This document shows positions 19,858 through 28,708 of a DNA stretch of 64,000 nucleotides, piece by piece. The stretch spans positions 124,001-188,000 of the forward strand of contig JAFAZH010000004.1 in NCBI GenBank assembly GCA_019239895.1, in the 5' to 3' direction. Source of the stretch: Abditibacteriaceae bacterium (GTDB taxonomy: Bacteria > Armatimonadota > Abditibacteriia > Abditibacteriales > Abditibacteriaceae). Position 1 is the stretch's first letter. Each line of letters begins with the position of its first letter. The notes beneath the pieces are model-generated. The model saw only the letters and a program-made list of their open reading frames with translations. It did not search any database and had not been told where the DNA came from. The position numbers and the translations under genes are program-made.

Positions 19858-21513
19858 TCAGGATGTTACGTTGTGCCTCAATATTTCGGGGCTATCAGCA
19901 CGGGCCGTGAAGGTGCCACCATCGTTGTTACGAGGATTGGGAATGGTCGGGCGTGGCGTGGGTTGTAATATCACCTGTACATAAGCTGTCTTGGACAGAT
20001 AGCGGTTCGCCACCCGCTTAATATCGGCTAAGGTAACGTGCTGAATACGATCCAGGTAAGTGGCGGCAAAGTCATAAGTATCAATCATCTCGTAGAAGCC
20101 CAAGGCTCCCGCCTGACCAGAAACGGTCTCGCTTTGTTGGATGTATTGCGTGGTTAGCTGTCGCTTGGCACGCTTGAGGCCAGCCACATCAATGCCCTGG
20201 CTGCGCACCCGGCCAAATTCATTTAAAGTGGCTGTGACTGCCGATTCCTGGTTTTGCGGGTCAACCCGTAACGTGACGAGAAAGAGGCCAGGGTCGCGCT
20301 GCGTGAGAAAGTCCACATCAAAAGCTAAAGCCAATGGTTCTTTACCAGACGTATCGGTGGTGCTACTGTCTGTCTGATCATTTCCATTGGCTGCATTATC
20401 ACCGGAATCGCCCGTATCGTCATTACCCGTATCTGCTCCGCCTAACAATACTTGCCGCAGCGTCGCGTCGCGTCCTTCTTTCCAATAGGAGAGCAGCACG
20501 TCCATTGCGACTACATCTTGTGGCGTGCTAATGCCCGGTGAGCGAAAGGCTAAGGCCAGGGTCGTGCCAGGATCGGTGAGACGGCGGGAAATGCTCTTAA
20601 AAGTTTTAGGTGCCTGCTCTGCGGGAATAGTGTCCTGCGGTGGCTTGGCCGCCGCAGCCTCGCCAAAATAGCGTTCGATTAATCGGTACGCGGCCTCGCG
20701 TTTTACATCCCCAACGACCACCACGCTGATATTGCTGCCAACATAACGCGCGTTATAGTAAGAACGCACTTTTGCTCCATTGAGGGCTTCCAGGCTGGCT
20801 TCAGTGCCAGCGGCAGGCTTATTATAAGGATGCTTTGCAAATGCCGTACGATACGCTAAGTCCGAAGCCGTCCCCAACGGGTCTTGCCCCCGACGCAACA
20901 CGTCATCCTCCACTTCCGCTTTCGCCGATTCAACATCCCCATCGGTCAAATTCGGGTGCAACGTGGCATCGGAGAGCGCACGCACCGCAGCGGACAGGAA
21001 GATCGAAGCAACAGTGGCACTATAAAAGGTGGAATCGCGGGAGGTCAAAGAACCAGCCACCCCACCCAGAGCGTTAATCGCATCCGACGCTCCGCCACCA
21101 ATGCCACCCGAAGGTGAGCGGGGATAATTCTTCGAGGCGTGCATAGCCAGGTTCTCGATCATGTGCGAGACGCCATTGTTAGCAGCCGTTTCATAACGGC
21201 TACCTGCTCGCACCCAAATTTGTACTGAAACCAGACCCGTCCCACGCGTCTCGCGCACAACGCCCCGCACCCCATTGGGTAAGGTGCGCTCGCTCAGCAG
21301 AGCCGGGTTGAATAAATTGGCTCTACCACCAGTTGCAGTAGCACTCTTAGCATTAATAGGATTGGGAGAAGCAAGAGTTTTGCGGCCAGTAGCCGGTGCG
21401 CTAGCAGCCGGTGCGGATGTATCAGCACGCAATGGTAGAATTGGTGGCAGCGCAGCGATAAAGAGTAAGGTCAACGGCCCTACTGGACGGCGAGAAAGTG
21501 AGGGTATATTCAT
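19858..21513 (-). CDS. M16-family protein with degenerate zinc motif, exported
   Basis: The protein is 551 aa from the ATG at 21513, giving a signal peptide MNIPSLSRRPVGPLTLLFIA...LRA. It is followed by a Thr/Ala-rich linker, then M16 N-domain (about 85-290) and C-domain (about 300-530). The zinc motif reads HMIEN (SHMIENLAMHASKN) instead of HxxEH, the second His being Asn; I checked this codon by codon. The downstream metal-ligand Glu seems kept in KAEVEDDVLRR. A low-complexity Asp/Asn/Ser insert (about 375-400) interrupts the C-domain. It is paired with the next M16 gene 91 nt downstream. Confidence 0.88.
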   Translation of the reverse strand: MNIPSLSRRPVGPLTLLFIAALPPILPLRADTSAPAASAPATGRKTLASPNPINAKSATATGGRANLFNPALLSERTLPNGVRGVVRETRGTGLVSVQIWVRAGSRYETAANNGVSHMIENLAMHASKNYPRSPSGGIGGGASDAINALGGVAGSLTSRDSTFYSATVASIFLSAAVRALSDATLHPNLTDGDVESAKAEVEDDVLRRGQDPLGTASDLAYRTAFAKHPYNKPAAGTEASLEALNGAKVRSYYNARYVGSNISVVVVGDVKREAAYRLIERYFGEAAAAKPPQDTIPAEQAPKTFKSISRRLTDPGTTLALAFRSPGISTPQDVVAMDVLLSYWKEGRDATLRQVLLGGADTGNDDTGDSGDNAANGNDQTDSSTTDTSGKEPLALAFDVDFLTQRDPGLFLVTLRVDPQNQESAVTATLNEFGRVRSQGIDVAGLKRAKRQLTTQYIQQSETVSGQAGALGFYEMIDTYDFAATYLDRIQHVTLADIKRVANRYLSKTAYVQVILQPTPRPTIPNPRNNDGGTFTARADSPEILRHNVTS

Positions 21514-21626
21514 GCAAGCAAAGTGGCATCGTAACAAAGTATGCTGTGGCTCATTATTTCATAAATACGCTCTGCCTGCTACTATGAACTCTATAACTCA
21601 CGTTGCTATGGCCTGGAGTCGTCTAC

Positions 21627-22343
21627 CTAAGCTCTCACAGAGCGTCTAGATTTAGCCTTGCGCCGGGGGTTGATACTCCACCCCATAATCACACCGATGG
21701 CAAAGCCGCCGATGTGCGCCATCCACGCGATGTCGCTGTGGGCATGAGACGGTAATAAGCCCGGTAGATGAGTAAAACCACTGACAACTTGGAGCAGAAT
21801 CCAAGCCACCAAAAATAAGGGCGCTGGCACGGGAAATAAGAAAATAGGGGGGAAGTAAGTCAGAATCCACGAGCGTGGTAGCAAGATAAGGTAGAGACCC
21901 AAGACCCCGGCTATGGCCCCACTCGCACCAATACTGGGTATGGACGAATGAGCGTGAGTCACCACATGGGCTAAACTCGCCGCAATACCGCAGATTAAAT
22001 AGAAAAGCGCAAATCGCCAGCGCCCCAACCGCTCTTCCACACCTGGCCCAAAGACCCACAGAAACAGCATATTAAAGGCTAAGTGCAACACCCCGCCATG
22101 CAAGAAAAGCGAAGCCAAAAGCGGCTCCCACAGTAACTCACTGTGCGCTTTGATATTGATGCCACAGGCCGCCGGGTGAAAGTAGCAAAGAGGCCGTACC
22201 CCCAGAGCGGTTATTAACTCGCCTTTGCCACCCATAAACCAGTCAACACACTGATATAGAAAGACTCCGACATTCAAGGCAATCAGCAGGCGCGTAATCA
22301 GAGGCGGACGTTTCGGAGAGTGTAGGTCACGCAGAGGAAGCAT
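21627..22343 (-). CDS. Rhomboid family intramembrane serine protease
   Basis: The protein has 238 aa with about six transmembrane helices. The catalytic Ser is in IPSIGASGAIAGVLGLYL and the His in WMAHIGGFAIGVIMG, which together form the rhomboid dyad. The N-terminus PLRDLHSPKRPPLITRLLIALNVGVFLYQ is typical of the bacterial family, and the L1 loop contains a Trp-Arg motif (ERLGRWRFALFYL). Rhomboids cleave within or next to membrane helices. The C-terminal tail is basic (RRKAKSRRSVRA). Substrate unknown; the two M16 genes downstream on the same strand may simply be neighbours. Confidence 0.92.
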   Translation of the reverse strand: MLPLRDLHSPKRPPLITRLLIALNVGVFLYQCVDWFMGGKGELITALGVRPLCYFHPAACGINIKAHSELLWEPLLASLFLHGGVLHLAFNMLFLWVFGPGVEERLGRWRFALFYLICGIAASLAHVVTHAHSSIPSIGASGAIAGVLGLYLILLPRSWILTYFPPIFLFPVPAPLFLVAWILLQVVSGFTHLPGLLPSHAHSDIAWMAHIGGFAIGVIMGWSINPRRKAKSRRSVRA

Positions 22344-22457
22344 ATTGATTGACGATTGTAGAATGACGATTGACGATTAGCAGAAGCTTACTTACGGAAA
22401 GTGACCATTCTTTTGAACGCCTCCAATTTACAATACCGCATTACGCAGTCATTCTGA

Positions 22458-23320
22458 GAGGGTGTAGAGAAAGTCATGCTAAACTTAGAGCTATGCAACG
22501 CCCAGCTTATCCCAGCGATCTCAGCGATGGACAGTGGCAACAGTTGCAAGCCGCCTGGCCACCGCCTCCCCAGGGGCGCAGTGGGCGACCCCGCAAATAT
22601 CCCTTGCGCGAAGTCGTTAATGCCCTCTTGTATCAGGCACGCACCGGTTGCTCGTGGCGCTCCTTGCCGCATGATTTGCCGCCCCACGCGGTGGTATGGG
22701 AACACTTTCGGCGCTGGCGCGACAACGGCACCTTGGAGCATATTCATGCCACCCTGCGCGACCAAGTGCGTGCTCAAGCGGGTCGAGAGCGTGCGCCCAG
22801 TGCCGCAATCTTGGATAGTCAAAGCGTTAAGACCACCGAAAAAGGGGGCCAAAAGGCTTTGATGCCTGGAAGAAAGTGAAAGGCCGCAAACGCCATATTT
22901 TGGTGGATAGCAACGGCTTGCTCTTACAGGTGCAAGTGCAGCCTGCCAATGTGCAAGAACGCACTGGAGCGCGTTGGTTATTAGAGCAGTTACACTTTCC
23001 TGCCCAGCGGATGCAATGCTTGTGGGCTGATGCGGGTTATTGGGGCGATAACTTTCCCCAATGGGTGCAGGAGCGTTGGGGGTGGCAGGTGCAGATCGTG
23101 AGCAAGGTGGCCGATGGGGTGGTGAACCGCAAAGGCCAACCCAAAGGCTATGTGCCGTTGCCACGGCGCTGGGTGGTAGAGCGCACCTTTGCCTGGTTGG
23201 GACGCTGGCGGCGCTTGAGCAAGGATTACGAGCAGAATCCGTGCAGTAGCGTGGCCTGGATTTACGTAGCCATGATTGGCTTGATGATAAAACGTTTAGC
23301 ATGACTTTCTCTACACCCTC
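22458..23320 (+). mobile_element. Complete IS5-family insertion sequence, 863 bp
   Basis: It has perfect 27-bp terminal inverted repeats: 22458-22484 (GAGGGTGTAGAGAAAGTCAT...) and 23294-23320. A 3-bp target duplication TGA flanks it (22455-22457 and 23321-23323), matching the TNA target rule of IS1031/IS427-like members of the IS5 family. One transposase reading region with a -1 shift fills the element. The perfect terminal repeats and clean duplication argue for a recent insertion. The right terminal repeat overlaps the end of the transposase gene. Confidence 0.95.
22493..23304 (+). CDS. IS5-family transposase, two frames joined by a -1 shift
   Basis: Frame one starts at 22493 (MQRPAYPSDLSDGQW) and ends at 22879; frame two is open to the stop at 23302-23304. 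Shifting -1 within the A5G5 run (22839-22848) gives a continuous 270-aa product reading TEKGGPKGFDAWKKVKGRKR, exactly the expected family sequence. DDE residues are present: Asp in AAILDSQSVK, Asp in LWADAGYWGD, Glu in RRWVVERTFAWLGR. Programmed frameshifting on AAAAAGGGGG is common in IS427-type elements; a one-base deletion in a G6 run would look the same. The element is otherwise intact. Confidence 0.92.
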
Positions 23321-23497
23321 TGAGCGCAGCGAAGAATCTACTCTGCGGCACTTATAGAGTGCAAAGCTCAGGCATTGCTCTAGAGACACTATGAGTAGAT
23401 TCTTCGCTGCGCTCAGAATGACAAACTCTTACTTCACGGTTAGACGTGAAAGGTTAAAGTCACTTGTAATCGTCAATCGTCAATCCACAATCGTCAA

Positions 23498-24109
23498 TCA
23501 CTTGAGCCACCACCAAACGCCAGCAATCGCCAGGACTAAATAGAGCCAGAGGAAGGGGTCAGCGAGGCTTGTTAACAGCAGCACGCCCACCATGCTCCCA
23601 ACGGGGGGAGCTTTGGCAGCCGGGACGCGGGACAGAGCAGCGAGAGCAATCAATCCGACACTGGCCGCTGACAGTACCGCGCCGCAAATCATGCCCGCCG
23701 AGACCACAGTCGCTAACTTGGGGCCACGCTTGCCGCGTGTGAGAGTCGTGACAATCTTGCCTAAGAATGGGCCAATGACCGGCGCATAGAGCAAAAGCCA
23801 TAAGCTCATGCCGCCAACCGCTCTGGCTAATACGGCACCGATACCACCCAGTACCAGAGCGGCTAAAAACGCGGTGGCATATTGAACGGGAGTGACCTGA
23901 TAGATATGCGACGTGCGGTTCGAGGCACACTCAGGGCAACGTGCGCCCGTTGGCCCCATGACCGTACATTTGACGCAGATTGGCCTTTCGCAACGACCAC
24001 AGCGCAGCCGGGTCTTAACCTTCTTATGCCTAGCGCACCAATAAACACCCGGCTCACCGGGAACTTCCAGAGAAACCGTTGATGCGGTGGATGTGGATGG
24101 AGTTTCCAT
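23498..24109 (-). CDS. B-box/zinc-ribbon membrane protein
   Basis: The protein is 203 aa from the ATG at 24109. The frame extends to 24148 but the additional 13 residues are encoded by a repeat arm, so I reject them. Residues about 20-65 hold a Cys/His-rich zinc-binding module: WCARHKK, RCGRCERPICVKC and GARCPECAS, in the spacing of a bacterial B-box-like zinc finger. Four hydrophobic segments follow. The family is widespread, often next to rhomboid genes, but its function is unknown. Here a rhomboid gene lies about 1.2 kb downstream on the same strand beyond the insertion sequence, which suggests that the two were adjacent before the IS arrived. Confidence 0.85.
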   Translation of the reverse strand: METPSTSTASTVSLEVPGEPGVYWCARHKKVKTRLRCGRCERPICVKCTVMGPTGARCPECASNRTSHIYQVTPVQYATAFLAALVLGGIGAVLARAVGGMSLWLLLYAPVIGPFLGKIVTTLTRGKRGPKLATVVSAGMICGAVLSAASVGLIALAALSRVPAAKAPPVGSMVGVLLLTSLADPFLWLYLVLAIAGVWWWLK

Positions 24110-24122
24110 AGAGTGTTGTGAA

Positions 24123-24347
24123 GCCCTCACCCCCGGCCCCTCTCCCAACCTTGGGAGAGGGGAGCACGAACTATCACTGGCTCGTAGAATTGGATAAACC
24201 GCAGAGACGCAGAGAACACAGAGTAAGGAAAAGGGTTCTTCCGTTTCTCCTCTGCGCCCTCGGCGTCTCTGCGGTTATAAATCAATGCCATTGATAAGAC
24301 CTATTCTCTCCTCTCCCAAGGTTGGGAGAGGGGCCGGGGGTGAGGGC
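24123..24347. repeat. Nested inverted repeats upstream of the zinc-ribbon gene
   Basis: The outer arms, 24123-24164 and 24306-24347 (42 nt, one mismatch), carry CCCTCACCCCCGGCCCCTCT. The inner arms, 24197-24210 (AACCGCAGAGACGC) and 24263-24276, are perfect. The whole gap between the zinc-ribbon gene and acs is therefore a large palindrome. It ends 1 nt from the acs stop codon and can serve as terminator. The outer arm matches 48128-48169 almost exactly. Confidence 0.8.
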
Positions 24348-24348
24348 T

Positions 24349-26349
24349 TTAATCCTCCAGCGTCGAAATATCGCCTGGCTCAACGCCCAACTCTTTGGCC
24401 TTTAAGACACGGCGCATGATTTTACCGGAGCGGGTTTTGGGCAGGCTGCCCACAAACTCAATTTCCCCCGGAATCGCAATCGGGCCAAGTTCTTCGCGGA
24501 CTTGTTGTTTCAGGCTGGTCATTAATTGCTCACTCGGCTCGTTCCCCTGCCGGAGAATAACGAAGGCTTTAATGTTCTCGCCCTTCACCGGGTCGGGCTT
24601 ACCAATAACGGCGGCTTCGGCAACCGCAGCATGACTGACAAGGGCCGATTCCACCTCTGCCGTGCCGATGCGATAGCCGGAGACGTTCATCACATCATCG
24701 GCGCGGCCCATAACGCGGATATAACCCTCTTCATCCTTGGTCGCCACATCGCCTGCCGAGTAAAGGCCCGGAATGGTGTTCCAATACTTTTCATAGCGTT
24801 CTGGGTCTTTGTAAATGGTGCGCATCATGGCAGGCCACGGCTTTTTAATGACTAAAAAACCGCCTTTACCTGGTTCCACCGGGTGCCCTTCTTTATCTGC
24901 CACATCCGCTTCAATGCCCGGCAAAGGCTTGCCAGGCGAGCCAGGCTTGGTGGGATAGGAGGGCACGGTGGCAATCATAAACTGGCCGGTTTCGGTCTGC
25001 CACCAGGTATCCACAATGGGGGTCTTTTCGTGGCCAATGTTCTTGTGATACCAAAGCCACGCTTCGGGATTAATCGGTTCGCCCACCGTGCCCATGACTT
25101 TCAAAGAGCTTAAATCATACTTGGCCGGATACTCCTCCCCAAAACGCATAAGGGCACGAATGGCCGTTGGAGTTGAATAGAAGATGTTGACGCCGTATTT
25201 TTCGATAACGCTCCACCAACGCCCCGCATCCGGGAAGTCCAGGGCGCCTTCGGCCAGCAACACGGTTGCACCATTGATGAGGGGGCCGTAGACCACATAA
25301 CTATGTCCAGTAATCCAGCCGGGGTCAGCCGTACACCAGTAGATGTCGTCTTCATGGTAATCGAAGCAGATTTTATGGGTGTAGCTGGTGCCCACGGCAT
25401 AGCCGCCATGCACATGCACCACGCCCTTCGGCTTGCCCGTGGTGCCGCTGGTATAAAGAAAGAAGAGCGGCGTTTCGCTATCGAGTCGGGCTGGTTCACA
25501 CTCCGCGCTCTCGGCATCCAAGGCCGTCTCAAAATCTATTTCAAGGTCACTGTTTAAAGTGGTCGCTGGGTCACGTCGGTAGACAAGGACTTTTTCGACA
25601 GATTCCAACCCCTCCACCGCCTCATCCACCGCACCTTTGAGGTTGATGCGCTTGCCCCTGCGGTAGCCGATGTCGGTGCAAATAACGACTTTCGACTGCG
25701 AATCTTCGATGCGGCTGCGCAGGGCCGGGGCACTAAAGCCGCCATAAACCACGCTGTGAATCGCCCCAATACGGGCGCAGGCCAGCATCGCAATCGGCAA
25801 CTCAGGCGTTAAGCCCATATAGAGCGTAACGCGGTCGCCCTGCTGCACCCCCAACCCCTTGAGGACGTTGGCGCACTGGTTGACCCGGCGCAACAGTTGG
25901 CCATAAGTCAGGGCACGCTCTGGCGCGGTGGTCGCCCCATCCTGCCCCCCACCCGGCTCGCCCACCCACAGCAAAGCCACTTTATTGCGTCGGCCATGTT
26001 TTACATGACGGTCTAAGGCGTTGACCGTGATATTAAATTGGGCATTGAGGAACCACTTCACCTGCGGCGGCGCGGCCTGCCACTGCATGACCTCATGCCA
26101 CGGCGAGAACCACTCTAACCCCTGCGCTTGCTCAGCCCAGAATGCCTGCGGGTCGGCGATGGACTTCTCATAGAGCGCATCAAAATCAGCCACATGCGCC
26201 CGCGCTTTCACCTCGGCGGAAGGCACATAACTTTCCTCCTGCTTTTGCAATGAGGAAAGCTGTTCATCGGACGACGTGGCACTCGTGCCAGTTGGCCCTG
26301 CATTTTGCGTGGCATTATTAACTTCGCCGGAGGAGGGAGTTTCGGACAT
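24349..26349 (-). CDS. acs: Acetyl-CoA synthetase (AMP-forming)
   Basis: The protein has 666 aa, the normal length. It activates acetate with ATP and CoA to acetyl-CoA through an acetyl-adenylate. Key motifs: PLFFLYTSGTTGKPKGVVH (P-loop-like adenylate motif), YWCTADPGWITGHSYVVYGP, WWQTETGQFM, and the C-terminal LPKTRSGKIMRRVLKA with the catalytic Lys normally controlled by acetylation. The first 35 residues are a Ser/Thr/Asn-rich extension. The start at 26349 has AAGGAG 9 nt upstream. It stands alone and suggests growth on or scavenging of acetate. Confidence 0.97.
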   Translation of the reverse strand: MSETPSSGEVNNATQNAGPTGTSATSSDEQLSSLQKQEESYVPSAEVKARAHVADFDALYEKSIADPQAFWAEQAQGLEWFSPWHEVMQWQAAPPQVKWFLNAQFNITVNALDRHVKHGRRNKVALLWVGEPGGGQDGATTAPERALTYGQLLRRVNQCANVLKGLGVQQGDRVTLYMGLTPELPIAMLACARIGAIHSVVYGGFSAPALRSRIEDSQSKVVICTDIGYRRGKRINLKGAVDEAVEGLESVEKVLVYRRDPATTLNSDLEIDFETALDAESAECEPARLDSETPLFFLYTSGTTGKPKGVVHVHGGYAVGTSYTHKICFDYHEDDIYWCTADPGWITGHSYVVYGPLINGATVLLAEGALDFPDAGRWWSVIEKYGVNIFYSTPTAIRALMRFGEEYPAKYDLSSLKVMGTVGEPINPEAWLWYHKNIGHEKTPIVDTWWQTETGQFMIATVPSYPTKPGSPGKPLPGIEADVADKEGHPVEPGKGGFLVIKKPWPAMMRTIYKDPERYEKYWNTIPGLYSAGDVATKDEEGYIRVMGRADDVMNVSGYRIGTAEVESALVSHAAVAEAAVIGKPDPVKGENIKAFVILRQGNEPSEQLMTSLKQQVREELGPIAIPGEIEFVGSLPKTRSGKIMRRVLKAKELGVEPGDISTLED

Positions 26350-26542
26350 GACAAAGGCTCCTTGAGATTAGAAATCCTGATATTTGAGAGTTGTGTCATC
26401 ACTGCTACTGCGGGTTGATTAGTTTAGCACGCACCCTCACAAGGCATCAAACCTGCGCCCCCATCACCTCAAGAGCTAATCTATGGTCATAAAGCCACGG
26501 GCTTAGTAAGCTTTACGCGGAGACTTTAATAATTTTTAGCTT

Positions 26543-26650
26543 ACGCAGAGAGTAAGAACGAGGATCGAAGATGGAAGATAGAGGATCGTATTGCGGTGCT
26601 ATTTCTATCCTCGATTTTCTATCCTCAATCCTCGTTCTTACTCTCTGCGT
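26543..26650. repeat. Inverted repeat upstream of alpha-glucan phosphorylase
   Basis: Perfect 22-nt arms at 26543-26564 (ACGCAGAGAGTAAGAACGAG) and 26629-26650, with further complementary GAGGAT/ATCCTC runs inside. A related sequence with the same GAACGAGGAT...ATCCTC composition lies at 56636-56700. It occupies most of the 335-bp gap between acs and the phosphorylase; both genes must be transcribed from this gap. No promoter boxes were identified. Confidence 0.7.
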
Positions 26651-26684
26651 GAGATTCCTAATTAACAGATAAGAGGTTGCATCA

Positions 26685-28397
26685 TTGCGTATTACACAGA
26701 TTCGTGAGCCGCGTATCGCCTATTTTTCAATGGAGATCGGTTTAGAAAGCGATGTGCCAACTTACAGCGGCGGGTTGGGCGTCCTGGCAGGCGATACCCT
26801 GAAATCATCGGCAGACTTAGGGCTGCCGATGGTGGCGGTTTCGCTGCTCTACCGAAAAGGCTATTTTCATCAGGAACTCAACCAGGATGGCTGGCAGGTG
26901 GAATATCCTGTGGAATGGGATCCCAGTCGCCACATGGAACTGATGCCCAATTCCGTTAAAGTGCGTCTCGAAGGGCGGGATGTTTATCTGCAAGCCTGGA
27001 AATATGAAGTGCGTGGAGCGACTGGCTCGAACCTGCCAGTTTATTTTCTGGATACCGATGTGGAGCAGAACCACGAATGGGATCGCGGCCTGACCTATCA
27101 TCTCTATGGCGGGGATGAAGGCTATCGTTTCAAGCAAGAGGTTATTCTAGGCATCGGCGGCACCCGGATGCTGCAAGACCTGGGCTACACAGTTAAGAAA
27201 TACCACATGAACGAAGGCCACGCCGCCATGCTGACCTTAGAATTGATGCAGCGCTACCGCCAGAATATCGAGAACGTGTGGGATGACCGCGAGATTTGGA
27301 ATGAAGAACCCGTGCGTGACCTGTGCGTGTTCACGACCCACACCCCAGTCGAAGCGGGCCACGATAAATTCTCTTATGACCTGGTGCAAAAGATGCTGGG
27401 CGATTACTTCCCGTTCGATGTGCTACACGACCTGGCCGGTGAAGACATGCTGAATATGACAACGCTGGGTCTCAACCTCAGCAAATATCATAATGGTGTG
27501 GCTAAAAAGCATGGCATTGTGTCGCAGCATATGTTCCCCGGTTATGACATTCGCAGCATTACCAACGGCGTTCACTCGCGCACCTGGACGCATCATGCCT
27601 TCGCCAGCCTCTATGATGAATTCATTCCCAACTGGAGCAACGAACCGGAATTATTTGTGCGCGTGGATAACATCCCCGATGAGCGCATCTGGGAAGCCCA
27701 TCAGGTCGCCAAGGGCGAACTCATGGCGGAGGTGAAGAGCAATACAGGCATTGACCTTGACCCGAATATTCTCACCATCGGCTTTGCCCGCCGTGCTACA
27801 CCTTATAAACGCGCCGACCTGCTCTTCCGCGATATTCACAAACTGGCCGAAATAGCCGGGGGACGTTTGCAAGTGGTCTATGGCGGCAAAGCCCACCCCA
27901 AAGACGGCGGCGGCAAGGAACTGATTCACAATATCATCAATGGGGCCAGAAACCTCTCCGGTCAAATCAAGGTCGTCTATATGCAGAACTATGAGATGGA
28001 CTTAGCTCTTAAAATCGTGGCCGGGGTAGATTTGTGGCTGAACACTCCGTTGCGCCCCCGCGAAGCCTCTGGCACTTCGGGCATGAAAGCGACGCATAAT
28101 GGCGTGCCCAACTTCAGCGTCCTTGACGGCTGGTGGATTGAAGGTCACATTGAAGGCGTCACCGGTTGGAGCATCGGCCCAGCCCCGGTCGAAACCAACC
28201 TGACCGAAAATGACGAGAGCGCCGACATTGAAGACCTCTATGCCAAGTTAGAGCATGTGGTTTTACCGCTCTACTATGCGGGTGATAATCACGAGGGGTG
28301 GATTAAGATCATGAAGGGTGCCATCGGCAAAAACGCCTGCTACTTCAACACCCACCGCATGATGCGCTCCTACGTCACTGAGGCTTACATCCGCTGA
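26685..28397 (+). CDS. glgP: Alpha-glucan (glycogen) phosphorylase, short form
   Basis: The protein has 570 aa; classical glycogen/maltodextrin phosphorylases have about 750-850, so this is the compact type of the GT35 family. It releases glucose-1-phosphate from alpha-1,4-glucans. The pyridoxal-phosphate site is REASGTSGMKATHNGVPNFS, with the binding Lys in SGMKA. Other matches: IAYFSMEIGLESDVPTYSGG at the start, KYHMNEGHAAMLTLE, and IGFARRATPYKRADLL. The start is TTG at 26685, supported by AAGAGG 8 nt upstream and the family-typical RxPRIAYFSMEIG N-terminus. It reads divergently from acs. Confidence 0.93.
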   Translation: MRITQIREPRIAYFSMEIGLESDVPTYSGGLGVLAGDTLKSSADLGLPMVAVSLLYRKGYFHQELNQDGWQVEYPVEWDPSRHMELMPNSVKVRLEGRDVYLQAWKYEVRGATGSNLPVYFLDTDVEQNHEWDRGLTYHLYGGDEGYRFKQEVILGIGGTRMLQDLGYTVKKYHMNEGHAAMLTLELMQRYRQNIENVWDDREIWNEEPVRDLCVFTTHTPVEAGHDKFSYDLVQKMLGDYFPFDVLHDLAGEDMLNMTTLGLNLSKYHNGVAKKHGIVSQHMFPGYDIRSITNGVHSRTWTHHAFASLYDEFIPNWSNEPELFVRVDNIPDERIWEAHQVAKGELMAEVKSNTGIDLDPNILTIGFARRATPYKRADLLFRDIHKLAEIAGGRLQVVYGGKAHPKDGGGKELIHNIINGARNLSGQIKVVYMQNYEMDLALKIVAGVDLWLNTPLRPREASGTSGMKATHNGVPNFSVLDGWWIEGHIEGVTGWSIGPAPVETNLTENDESADIEDLYAKLEHVVLPLYYAGDNHEGWIKIMKGAIGKNACYFNTHRMMRSYVTEAYIR

Positions 28398-28419
28398 TCT
28401 GACGTGGCTGTAGGAGTGC

Positions 28420-28511
28420 GTCATTCCGAGCGCAGCAAAGCGAAGTCGAGGAATCTTTGAGTCATAGCCATAAAGTCATACCCAAGATTTCTCGACTTCG
28501 CCCGAAATGAC
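28420..28511. repeat. Dispersed 'GTCATTCCGAGC' inverted repeat after glgP
   Basis: Left arm 28420-28456 and right arm 28485-28511 are inverted imperfect copies (GAAGTCGAGGAATCT opposite AGATTTCTCGACTTC). It lies just after the phosphorylase stop codon and could act as its terminator. Confidence 0.65.
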
Positions 28512-28654
28512 AAGTGCATCTAAAGTAGCTATCGCCTTCCAACAAGCCACCCCTTAACCATCACTCTATAACAGCGGCTCCCCCGTCGCCGCTCTTGCAC
28601 ATCGGTAAACGAGTTGCCGATTCCCATAGGGTCATTTATAGGGGTACCCCACAA

Positions 28655-28690
28655 GGTCTGTTTGCAGGTATTGGCATCGGCAAACAGACC
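28655..28690. terminator. Hairpin between convergent genes
   Basis: Arms GGTCTGTTTGC (28655-28665) and GCAAACAGACC (28680-28690) are perfect, with a 14-nt loop. It lies between the phosphorylase and the convergent gene that ends at 28709. There is no clear U-run on either side, so terminator function is a suggestion. Confidence 0.4.
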
Positions 28691-28708
28691 GTAGTCAATA
28701 CGTCTACC

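Larger units (their letters stand above)
22448..23422. repeat. Dispersed inverted repeat interrupted by an insertion sequence
   Basis: GTCATTCTGA (22448-22457) and GCGCAGCGAAGAATCTACT (23324-23342) form one arm, split by the insertion sequence. The intact inverted arm is 23394-23422. Joining the split arm across the IS and one TGA restores a perfect 29-bp complement. The same type of element is found at 28420-28511 and 39857-39963. Confidence 0.85.

Noticed and set aside
22388..23389. 333-aa open frame antisense to the insertion sequence
   Set aside because: It is the mirror of the transposase with no family features; the transposase strand carries the DDE motif.
23498..24148. Longer start of the zinc-ribbon membrane protein at 24148
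   Set aside because: The additional residues come from a dispersed repeat arm.
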